NCBI GenBank assembly: GCA_017848205.1
Contig: JAGDDO010000007.1
Location: 1 to 7,880, forward strand
Direction: 5' to 3'
DNA length: 7,880 nucleotides
DNA from: Oscillospiraceae bacterium
GTDB lineage: Bacteria > Bacillota_A > Clostridia > Oscillospirales > Ruminococcaceae
Shown: positions 1-5,596 of the stretch, piece by piece
Numbering within the stretch: the stretch's first letter is position 1
Layout of the letters: the number at the start of each line of letters is the position of its first letter
Notes under the pieces: model-generated
Seen by the model: only the letters and a program-made list of their open reading frames with translations
Databases searched by the model: none
What the model was told of the DNA's origin: nothing
Made by a program: the position numbers and the translations under genes

Positions 1-585
1 AGAGAATATCGCTGAAACAAGTGCCGCACCTGCAATATCCGTACCTGCAAGTTTTATCATGTTGTCACGGGTTATTCCGCCGATGGCCACTACCGGGATC
101 TTTACCGATGCGGTAATTTCGCGCAGACCATCATGTCAAAGCGGCTTTGCATCCGTTTTTGTAGTGCTTCCGAAAACAGCACCTGAGCCGATGTAGTCAG
201 CACCTTCTTTTTCAGCCTTTACCGCAAGTTCAGGCAGAGCGGCGGTCACGCCTATTATCATGCCGTTGCCGGTTATCTCTCTTGCTTCCTTAAGGCTCAT
301 GTCCTTCTGACCTATATGAACTCCGTCAGCGCCGGACTTTACAGCAATATACGGATCGTCGTTTATGATGAGCGGGACGTTGTAGCTTCTGCAAAGTTCC
401 TTCATTTCAAGGGCTTCCATCAGAAACTCATCTTTATCCATATTCTTTTCACGAAGCTGAAGACAGGTTATGCCTCCGCGCATGGCGGCTTCCGCCTGTT
501 CAAAAAGTGTCTGCTTTCCCGTCCACGCACGGTCGGTAACGGCATACAGCTTCATCATTTTTCTTACATCGTTCATGCTCATCAC
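1..585 (-). pseudogene. thiE: thiamine-phosphate synthase ThiE, in-frame stop, 3' end beyond window
   Basis: ThiE couples HMP-pyrophosphate with the thiazole phosphate to give thiamine phosphate. Family motifs seen from the GTG at 585: LYAVTD (13-18), QLREK (43-47), INDD (74-77), GADGVHIGQKD (85-95) and GADYIGSGAVF (128-138). Codon 150 is TGA (plus-strand 136-138). Past it the same frame runs open to the edge and still reads as ThiE: HDGLREI, then VVAIGGI (165-171, the phosphate-binding loop), then GAALVSAIF. A single TCA (Ser) to TGA change would explain the break, so this is a recent nonsense mutation or a base-call error. The truncated product would lack the GGI loop. The GTG start overlaps the thiC stop; ATGs at 582, 576 and 558 are alternatives, and no strong ribosome binding site decides between them. 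It follows thiC with no gap and should share the TPP-controlled transcript. Family identity is certain; loss of function is likely but depends on the base being correct. Confidence 0.85.
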
Positions 586-1880
586 TCGTCAAATATAGTT
601 ACTATCTCACCGTCGAGAATTCTGTTTACGTTCTTTACCGCACAGAAATTGCCGCACATGCTGCATGTGTCCTCTTTCTGCGGCTTTGATGATTCACGGT
701 ACGCTCTTGCCTTTTCCGGATCGATGGCAGCGTCAAACATGCCTTCCCAGTCGAGCGCATGACGGGCTTTGTCCATCTTCATATCCCAGTCGGTCACATG
801 AGGAAGTCCCTTTGCGATGTCGGCTGAATGAGCGGCTATTCTTGCTGCGATGATTCCTTCCTTAACATCCTTCGCATCAGGCAGTCTTAAGTGTTCCGCC
901 GGTGTTACATAGCAGAGGAATGCCGCACCGTTCTGTGCAGCGATAGCACCGCCGATGGCAGATGTGATGTGGTCGTATCCCGGAGCAATGTCCGTTACGA
1001 TAGGACCGAGCACGTAGAAAGGAGCACCGTGGCACAGAGTTTTCTGGATCTCCATGTTGGCAGCTATCTGGTTCATCGGCATGTGTCCCGGACCTTCGAT
1101 CATTACCTGAACGTCCTTTTCCCATGCTCTCTTTGTAAGCTCGCCGAGAGTGATAAGTTCCTCTATCTGAGCCGGATCAGTTCCGTCAAAGATGCATCCC
1201 GGTCTGCATGCGTCGCCGAGACTGAGTGTAACATCGTATTCACGGCATATTTCAAGAATCTCGTCAAATCTTTCGTAGAACGGATTTTCGTTTCCGGTCA
1301 TCTCCATCCATGCGAAAATAATTGAACCGCCTCTTGAAACAATGTTCATAAGACGCTTGTTATTCTTGAATTTGTTTATAGTATTCCTGTTGATACCGCA
1401 GTGGATGGTCATGAAGTCAACGCCGTCTTCGGCATGCATTCTTACGATGTCGATCCACTCATCTGTAGTTATCGTCTTAAGAGCCTTGTGGTAGTAAACA
1501 ACAGCGTCGTAGATAGGTACAGTACCGATCATGGCAGGGCACTCGGAAGTGAGCATTTTTCTGAACTTTCTTGTGTCACCGTATGAGCTTAAGTCCATGA
1601 TCGCCTCAGCGCCCAGATCAACAGCTTCTTTAACTTTCTTCATTTCCTCTTCAAGACTTGCCATATCTCTTGAAGTTCCGAGGTTTACGTTTATCTTGGT
1701 GGTAAGCGCAGATCCCACACCGTTGGGAGTAATGCACTTATGAAGTTTGTTGCACGGGATAATTACCTTACCCTCTGCAATGAGCTCCATGAGCTTTCCT
1801 TCGTCCATATATTCCTTTTTGGCAACGGCTTTCATTTCGTCTGTCAGAATACCTTTTCTGGCGGCTTCCATCTGTGTCAT
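582..1880 (-). CDS. thiC: phosphomethylpyrimidine synthase ThiC
   Basis: ThiC is a radical-SAM-type [4Fe-4S] enzyme that rearranges aminoimidazole ribotide into HMP phosphate, the pyrimidine half of thiamine. The 432-residue protein is the short form lacking the N-terminal extension of enterobacterial ThiC. Visible marks are the start region [19 protein letters not shown] in the middle, [10 protein letters not shown], and a C-terminal cluster C406-x2-C409-x3-C413 (CSMCGNFC) that binds the iron-sulfur cluster; the enterobacterial spacing is CX2CX4C. The ATG at 1880 is preferred because AGGT (1890-1887) lies 6 bases upstream and the protein then begins as in relatives. A TTG at 1904 gives 8 more residues but sits against the leader terminator with no ribosome binding site. 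Expression is controlled by the TPP riboswitch and terminator just upstream. Its stop overlaps the thiE start (GTGA). Confidence 0.97.
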   Translation of the reverse strand: MTQMEAARKGILTDEMKAVAKKEYMDEGKLMELIAEGKVIIPCNKLHKCITPNGVGSALTTKINVNLGTSRDMASLEEEMKKVKEAVDLGAEAIMDLSSYGDTRKFRKMLTSECPAMIGTVPIYDAVVYYHKALKTITTDEWIDIVRMHAEDGVDFMTIHCGINRNTINKFKNNKRLMNIVSRGGSIIFAWMEMTGNENPFYERFDEILEICREYDVTLSLGDACRPGCIFDGTDPAQIEELITLGELTKRAWEKDVQVMIEGPGHMPMNQIAANMEIQKTLCHGAPFYVLGPIVTDIAPGYDHITSAIGGAIAAQNGAAFLCYVTPAEHLRLPDAKDVKEGIIAARIAAHSADIAKGLPHVTDWDMKMDKARHALDWEGMFDAAIDPEKARAYRESSKPQKEDTCSMCGNFCAVKNVNRILDGEIVTIFDE

Positions 1881-1902
1881 TGTTATACCTGCTTTCATGT
1901 AC

Positions 1903-1942
1903 AAAATAAAAAGCGGAGAGTGTACCCGCGTACAACTCTCCG
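1903..1942 (-). terminator. riboswitch-controlled intrinsic terminator in the thiC leader
   Basis: On the minus strand CGGAGAGT pairs with ACTCTCCG (8 bp). After a bulged T, GTAC pairs with GTAC around a GCGG loop, and the hairpin is followed by CTTTTTATTTT. It lies between the TPP aptamer and the thiC ribosome binding site, the usual place for the expression platform of a transcription-terminating riboswitch. The 5' arm TCGGAGA (1943-1937) is complementary to TCTCCGA in the aptamer's accessory stem, a possible antiterminator. Confidence 0.92.
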
Positions 1943-1954
1943 AAAAAATCGTTA

Positions 1955-2040
1955 TGACTTCCTACGGCGGCATTATCCGCATCAGGTCAAGGGTCGGAGA
2001 TCGCATCTCCCTCTCAGACTGTCAACAGACTCCCCTGTTT
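1955..2040 (-). promoter_or_regulatory. TPP riboswitch (THI box) aptamer
   Basis: Read on the minus strand it has the THI-box landmarks in order: GGGG (2035-2032), CTGAGA, ACCCTTGACCTGAT, a P5 stem GCGG-ATAATG-CCGC, and CGTAGGAAG. An extra stem, GGAGAT-GCG-ATCTCC, is inserted after CTGAGA (P3a position). Such aptamers bind thiamine pyrophosphate and switch off thiamine synthesis genes; here thiC, then thiE, lie downstream. A P1 stem is hard to draw: the best 5' partner for AAGT is ACTT at 2047-2044, inside the promoter -10 box. Identification is firm from the conserved sequence; the exact borders are not. Confidence 0.95.
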
Positions 2041-2044
2041 TTAA

Positions 2045-2074
2045 AGTATAACACATATTTTCTGCGATTGTCAA
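2045..2074 (-). promoter_or_regulatory. sigma-A promoter of thiC
   Basis: The -35 box TTGACA (2074-2069) is perfect and the -10 box TATACT (2050-2045) matches five of six, with an 18-base spacer. Transcription should start near 2038, within a few bases of the aptamer's GGGG. The -35 box begins right after the T-tract of the spoVS terminator. Confidence 0.85.
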
Positions 2075-2078
2075 GCTG

Positions 2079-2111
2079 AAAAAGGGGGACGGCATAAAGC
2101 TCCGTCCCCCT
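2079..2111 (-). terminator. intrinsic terminator of spoVS
   Basis: A perfect 9-bp stem GGGGGACGG / CCGTCCCCC (2084-2092 and 2102-2110) with a 9-base loop is followed on the minus strand by TTTTTC. It lies 26 bases after the spoVS stop and just before the thiC promoter, so it separates the two units. The plus-strand side has a weaker T-run. Confidence 0.9.
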
Positions 2112-2136
2112 ATTGAATTTTATTGAAACATGCAGA

Positions 2137-2397
2137 TCATCTCTGCTCGCAGATAAGCTTGATAGCTGTTCTTTCTTCCCCGTCAATAACTATGTTTGTG
2201 AATGCCGGAACGCAGATAAGATCTACTCCGATAGGTGCGAGATAACCGCGCGCGATGGCTATTGCCTTGATTGCCTGGTTGGCTGCACCTGCACCGATAG
2301 CCTGAACTTCAACCGCTTTCTTTTCCCTGATGACGCCTGCGATTGCACCGGCTACGGAATTTGGCGAAGAGTGCGAAGAAACTTTTAAAATTTCCAA
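2137..2397 (-). CDS. spoVS: stage V sporulation protein S (SpoVS, Alba-like)
   Basis: An 86-residue protein, the same length as Bacillus subtilis SpoVS and nearly collinear with it: MEILKVS, SSPNSVAGA, EVQAIGAGAANQAIKA, VDLICVPAF and DGEERTAIKLI are all family blocks. The fold is Alba-like, suggesting nucleic-acid binding. In B. subtilis it is needed for late sporulation (coat assembly); its biochemical role is unclear. The start is a TTG (2397-2395), supported by a perfect AGGAGG (2411-2406) 8 bases upstream and by homology of the first residues. It has its own sigma-A-like promoter and a terminator, though readthrough from ymdB, 119 bases upstream, is possible because no terminator is seen between them. 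The order ymdB then spoVS matches B. subtilis rny-ymdB-spoVS; rny is not in the window. Confidence 0.97.
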   Translation of the reverse strand: MEILKVSSHSSPNSVAGAIAGVIREKKAVEVQAIGAGAANQAIKAIAIARGYLAPIGVDLICVPAFTNIVIDGEERTAIKLICEQR

Positions 2398-2405
2398 AAT
2401 GAAAA

Positions 2406-2411
2406 CCTCCT
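2406..2411 (-). promoter_or_regulatory. spoVS ribosome binding site deciding a TTG start
   Basis: A perfect AGGAGG lies 8 bases before TTG. No ATG or GTG is available in frame between the site and the conserved EILKVS residues, so the rare start codon is well supported. Confidence 0.9.
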
Positions 2412-2462
2412 GAGTTAGATTACGTTAATTATTGTGTAAACATCTCGCCTGGTTGCAAGTAC

Positions 2463-2491
2463 ATTATACATTAACTGCATGGAATTTGCAA
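2463..2491 (-). promoter_or_regulatory. sigma-A promoter of spoVS
   Basis: TTGCAA (2491-2486) and a perfect TATAAT (2468-2463) are separated by 17 bases. The predicted start near 2456 leaves a leader of about 58 bases. This is housekeeping-type rather than the sigma-H type known for B. subtilis spoVS. A second TTGCAA lies at 2453-2458, next to the start site; its meaning is unknown. Confidence 0.8.
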
Positions 2492-2516
2492 CACTTCAGG
2501 TAAATTTTTAGTAAAG

Positions 2517-3281
2517 TTACCTTATAACCAACCGGTTGATTTTAGTGCATATGCCGAGTTTAGTATCAATTTCAAGGACTACCGCATTTAAAAAAGAAGG
2601 GTTTTCAGATTCCCTGAAAAAAACAGGAGTTTTGTATTTCTGCTTGTTTATGGCGTCTTCGGAATTTACGCCGAGAACGGAGAGTTCAGGACCGGTCATT
2701 CCGGCGTCGGTTATGTATCCGGTGTGACCGCCTAAAATGATCTCGTCTGCCGTCTGGACGTGGGTGTGCGTTCCGAGCACAGCGGTAACTTTTCCGGTCA
2801 GATAATGTCCCATAGCCTTTTTCTCCGATGTAGCCTCGGCGTGAAAGTCAACTATTATGTTCGGTGTACTTATTTCTTTCAGTATTCTGTCGATACATGA
2901 AAAAGGATTGTCAAGCGGCTCCATAAAGGCGGTACCCATGAGGTTCACCACGGCAATGCTGTATCTGCCAAAATCGTAGATCCCGTATCCGTTTCCGACA
3001 CAGCCGTCAGGATAGTTCGCAGGACGAAGAATGTTGCTCTGCTCAAAAATTCCTGCGCCTTCCTTTCTTCTGAAGGCGTGGTTTCCGGTGGTTATGACGT
3101 CCACACCGTATTCCGTCAGCTCCTCAGCCGAAGCTTTTGTAATTCCGTTTCCCGGCGCGGAGTTTTCACCGTTTGCCACGGTAAAGTCTATACTGTATTC
3201 TTTTTTGATCTTATAAAGATTGGATCTTATAAAGTCGAGTCCCGAACGGCCGACTACGTCGCCTATAAAAAGCAGATTCAT
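2517..3281 (-). CDS. ymdB: YmdB family metallophosphoesterase (2',3'-cyclic nucleotide phosphodiesterase)
   Basis: A 254-residue cytoplasmic protein of the YmdB family (264 residues in B. subtilis), whose members hydrolyse cyclic nucleotides at a dinuclear metal site and affect biofilm and late adaptive responses. Metal-site residues are visible: GD8 in FIGDVVG, GE39-N40, GN67-H68, DFH147AE and GTH172-T-H174-VQTAD, plus YITDAGMTGP (189-198). The start is the ATG at 3281, where homology begins (MNLLFIGDVVG). GGAGA lies 14 bases upstream, an unusually long spacing, so initiation may be inefficient. The frame stays open up to an ATG at 3338, but that codon is inside a repeat hairpin and the extra 19 residues have no family counterpart. 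Its predicted leader of about 150 bases contains a full copy of the structured repeat. spoVS follows on the same strand. Confidence 0.95.
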   Translation of the reverse strand: MNLLFIGDVVGRSGLDFIRSNLYKIKKEYSIDFTVANGENSAPGNGITKASAEELTEYGVDVITTGNHAFRRKEGAGIFEQSNILRPANYPDGCVGNGYGIYDFGRYSIAVVNLMGTAFMEPLDNPFSCIDRILKEISTPNIIVDFHAEATSEKKAMGHYLTGKVTAVLGTHTHVQTADEIILGGHTGYITDAGMTGPELSVLGVNSEDAINKQKYKTPVFFRESENPSFLNAVVLEIDTKLGICTKINRLVIR

Positions 3282-3317
3282 TGTTTCTACGCTATTCTCC
3301 AGTCGTTGATTGATTTT

Positions 3318-3427
3318 GGGAAACGCTGATTTATTCATAAATCAGCGTGGGGCTCCGGGGCGAAGCCCCGCAAATCCCACCTTCGGAAATCCGGCGAAGC
3401 CGGATTTCCGGTTTAATCAGTGTTTCC
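3318..3427. repeat. structured intergenic repeat, copy 1 (intact-looking)
   Basis: About 110 bases bounded by imperfect inverted ends, GGAAACGCTGATT at the left and AATCAGTGTTTCC at the right (12 of 13 pair). Inside are three hairpins: ACGCTGATTTAT/ATAAATCAGCGT (12 bp, 3323-3348), CGGGGC-GAA-GCCCCG (3356-3370) enclosed by GTGGG/CCCAC, and a 12-bp stem with GAA loop (3384-3410). A diverged copy occurs after recG in the same orientation. No coding capacity. The direct repeat TTTG on both sides is a possible target duplication. It resembles a MITE or REP-like element; the family is not recognised. Confidence 0.85.
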
Positions 3428-3441
3428 TTTGTATTTACTAT

Positions 3442-3471
3442 ATAATAACACAGTTTATTATTTTATGTCAA
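3442..3471 (-). promoter_or_regulatory. probable sigma-A promoter of ymdB
   Basis: TTGACA (3471-3466) is perfect and TATTAT (3447-3442) matches five of six, with an 18-base spacer. The start near 3435 lies just outside repeat copy 1, so the whole repeat would be transcribed in the ymdB leader. It is divergent from, and about 10 bases from, the yloU promoter. Confidence 0.7.
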
Positions 3472-3481
3472 TCTCATAGTG

Positions 3482-3510
3482 TTGTACTTATGAACGGTTT
3501 GTGGTATAAT
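3482..3510 (+). promoter_or_regulatory. sigma-A promoter of the yloU-fakA-recG operon
   Basis: TTGTAC (3482-3487), a 17-base spacer and a perfect TATAAT (3505-3510), preceded by TGG, which forms an extended -10. This is the strongest plus-strand promoter visible before yloU. Transcription should start near 3517. The stretch 3282-3596 has no gene; it holds the two divergent promoters, the repeat and the yloU leader. Confidence 0.85.
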
Positions 3511-3516
3511 AATAGA

Positions 3517-3596
3517 ATACACATTGGATGCTGCCGTCGTTTACCGGCGGCCGGGAAACAAATTACGTGACACATTTGTGTATCAGGGGGAGAACG
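3517..3596 (+). other. yloU 5' leader with a small hairpin
   Basis: An untranslated leader of about 80 bases. GCTGCCG (3530-3536) can pair with CGGCGGC (3545-3551), 7 bp including one G-U, and there is a weak palindrome ACAC-ATTT-GTGT (3570-3581). The ribosome binding site GGGGGAG is at 3586-3592. No terminator T-run and no recognised riboswitch; a regulatory role is unproven. Confidence 0.4.
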
Positions 3597-3953
3597 ATGA
3601 ACATGCTTACTATAGAAAATCACATTGGAAAGATCAATGTTTCAGAAAAATACCTTACAGACCTTATCTGGAATACCGTTACAGGCTGCATCGGCGTTGC
3701 CGATATGAACACAGTATCCATGATGTGCGACATCAGATCTGCACTCAGACTGAACAAGGCCAACAGAAACGGTGTCAGTATCAAGGTAAAGAAAAACAGG
3801 ATATTTATCAGCCTTCATGTTTCAGTGACGATAGGAACCAACATATCTGCTGTTACGGGAAGCCTTAAACACAGGGTCAGATATGCTGTTGAGCAGGCTA
3901 CAGGAATGGACGTAGCCGGTATAAATGTCTTTGTTGACAGTATTACAGAATAA
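3597..3953 (+). CDS. yloU: Asp23/Gls24 family protein, YloU-like
   Basis: A 118-residue small cytoplasmic protein of the Asp23/Gls24 (DUF322) family. Matching blocks against YloU are an N-terminal IGKINVSEKYLTDLI, then VSVTIGTNISAVTGSLKHR and a C-terminal VRYAVEQATGMDVAGINVFV. Members have been linked to envelope stress and membrane-associated assemblies, but the molecular role of YloU is not established. No signal peptide or membrane helix. The ATG at 3597 follows GGGGGAG with a 4-base gap; an ATG at 3603 with a 10-base gap is an alternative, and neither is excluded. The frame is open back to 3528 but nothing upstream looks like the family. It is first in the operon, directly before fakA, as yloU precedes yloV in B. 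subtilis. Confidence 0.9.
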   Translation: MNMLTIENHIGKINVSEKYLTDLIWNTVTGCIGVADMNTVSMMCDIRSALRLNKANRNGVSIKVKKNRIFISLHVSVTIGTNISAVTGSLKHRVRYAVEQATGMDVAGINVFVDSITE

Positions 3954-3967
3954 AGGAGAATAAACAC

Positions 3968-5596
3968 GTGATAAGCGGAAAACTTTTCAGAGATGCAATA
4001 ATAAACGGTGCGGTCTGCCTTGAAAATGACCGCCAGAAGGTCGATGAACTCAATGTTTATCCTGTTCCTGACGGTGATACCGGAACAAATATGTCAATGA
4101 CTATAAACGCTGCCAGAAAGGAACTGGAGCTTTTAAGCGATGACGTTACCGTATCAAAGGTGGCAGATACTGCGGCATCTGCTATGCTTCGCGGAGCAAG
4201 AGGAAATTCAGGCGTAATTCTTTCTATAATATTCCGCGGATTTTCAAAGGCCTTCAAGGATCTTGACTCAGCCGGATGCGTGCATTTTTCCAATGCACTC
4301 GAACACGGCGTTGACGCAGCTTACAAGGCAGTAATGAAGCCGACGGAAGGAACTATTCTTACCGTTGCACGACTTGCTTCCCAGACAGCACAGAAAACAG
4401 CCAGAACCACCAATGAGGTACCGGTTTTCTGGAAGGCAGTTTACGACTCAGCAGCCGAAGCTCTTGCAAAGACTCCGGAAATGCTCCCTATACTGAAAAA
4501 GGCAAGGGTAGTCGATGCCGGCGGACAGGGCCTTGTTATCATATTCAAAGCCATGCTCGACGTTTTCGAAGGCAAGAGCATAACATCGTCAAAGGAAACA
4601 GCTGCAGAGGCAGCGGCATCGACAGATGATGACGACGATGAAACAGAGATAAAATTCACGTACTGTACTGAATGTATAATCACCAAGTCAGCCGACTGCA
4701 GAGATGCCGCTTCACTCAGGGCGTATCTTGAGACGATAGGCGACTGTGTTCTTGTAGTCGATGACGATGAGATCATAAAAGTACATGTTCATACAAACGA
4801 GCCGGGCAGCGTTATTCAGAAGGCTCTCGAATACGGATATATCAATCTTCCGAAGATCGAGAACATGAAGCTTCAGCATGACGGCCGCGTGAAGGAAAAG
4901 GCACAGAAGAAAAAGGTGCACCGCACAAAGCCGGAGAAAAAATACGGTTTCGTAGCCGTTGCAGCCGGTCACGGCGTTGAGGCACTGTTTAAGGATCTTG
5001 GCGCTGACTGCATAGTTACAGGCGGACAGACCATGAATCCTTCAACTGAAGATATAATCAATGCTGTTTACAGCACTCCTGCCGAAACAGTATTCATTCT
5101 TCCGAACAATAAAAATATCATCATGGCAGCTGAACAGGCAGTCAGATTTGCAGACCGCGGAGTATGCGTTCTCCAGACAAGAACAATTCCTCAGGGTATC
5201 GCTGCGATGCTCGCCTTCGATGAATCCGCAGATATATCTGAAAACAGAACAGCCATGACCAAAGCTTTTGAAAAGGTGTCAACAGGTCTTGTTACATTTG
5301 CAGCCCGTGATACTGAGGTGGACGGAAAGCAGATAAAGAAGGGCGAGATAATCGCTCTTGACAACAGCAAACTTGCGTTTACCGACAAGGATGTAAGCAG
5401 GGTAATGGTGAAGCTTGTAAAGAAACTCGTAAGTAACGAAACATCATACGTAACACTTATTTACGGTGCGGACGTTACAGACGAAAGTGCGGAAAAAATG
5501 CACAGACTTATTTCACAGAAACTCGGTGACAAGGTAGAAGTTATGCTGGTAAACGGCGGTCAGCCAGTCTACTACTACATTATTTCAGTAGAATGA
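3968..5596 (+). CDS. fakA: DAK2-domain protein YloV / fatty acid kinase catalytic subunit FakA
   Basis: 542 residues, close to B. subtilis YloV and Staphylococcus aureus FakA. FakA binds ATP and phosphorylates fatty acids carried by a separate FakB (DegV-family) protein; no FakB gene is in the window. The N-terminal DhaL-like domain shows YPVPDGDTGTN (31-41, with metal-binding D35 and D37), LRGARGNSGVIL (74-85), KPTEGTILTVAR (124-135) and VDAGGQG (182-188). After an acidic linker with five Asp in a row (220-224) comes the middle domain starting at YCTE and including VHVHTNEPG. The C-terminal domain has VTGGQTMNPSTEDI and ILPNNKNI. The start is GTG, set by AAGGAG overlapping the yloU stop, with 9 bases between GGAG and GTG. 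The stop overlaps the recG start. The YloV/FakA family is certain; fatty acid kinase activity is inferred. Confidence 0.93.
   Translation: MISGKLFRDAIINGAVCLENDRQKVDELNVYPVPDGDTGTNMSMTINAARKELELLSDDVTVSKVADTAASAMLRGARGNSGVILSIIFRGFSKAFKDLDSAGCVHFSNALEHGVDAAYKAVMKPTEGTILTVARLASQTAQKTARTTNEVPVFWKAVYDSAAEALAKTPEMLPILKKARVVDAGGQGLVIIFKAMLDVFEGKSITSSKETAAEAAASTDDDDDETEIKFTYCTECIITKSADCRDAASLRAYLETIGDCVLVVDDDEIIKVHVHTNEPGSVIQKALEYGYINLPKIENMKLQHDGRVKEKAQKKKVHRTKPEKKYGFVAVAAGHGVEALFKDLGADCIVTGGQTMNPSTEDIINAVYSTPAETVFILPNNKNIIMAAEQAVRFADRGVCVLQTRTIPQGIAAMLAFDESADISENRTAMTKAFEKVSTGLVTFAARDTEVDGKQIKKGEIIALDNSKLAFTDKDVSRVMVKLVKKLVSNETSYVTLIYGADVTDESAEKMHRLISQKLGDKVEVMLVNGGQPVYYYIISVE

Noticed and set aside
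136..138. Selenocysteine or recoded TGA in thiE
   Set aside because: The TGA aligns with a variable position after KPL, not a catalytic cysteine, and TGA acts as a normal stop at the end of thiC and fakA in this window. Nonsense mutation or base error is simpler.
316..853. Plus-strand open frames opposite thiE and thiC
   Set aside because: They lie antisense to clear conserved genes, have no family signatures or ribosome binding sites, and are shadows of the coding strand. The same applies to the other frames opposite or inside fakA and recG.
1881..1904. Longer thiC starting at TTG 1904 or ATG 1896-1898
   Set aside because: Neither has a ribosome binding site, and both sit against the leader terminator. 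The ATG at 1880 has AGGT at good spacing and matches the usual ThiC start.
2398..2516. Terminator between ymdB and spoVS
   Set aside because: No stem with a T-run was found here, only the spoVS promoter and leader, so partial cotranscription remains possible.
3282..3338. Longer ymdB starting at the ATG at 3338
   Set aside because: That ATG lies in the repeat's first hairpin, has no ribosome binding site, and the extra 19 residues have no counterpart in YmdB. The family's first residues begin at 3281.
3528..3596. N-terminal extension of the YloU-like protein
   Set aside because: The frame is open, but it lies upstream of the GGGGGAG site and has no Asp23-family similarity. It is better read as leader.
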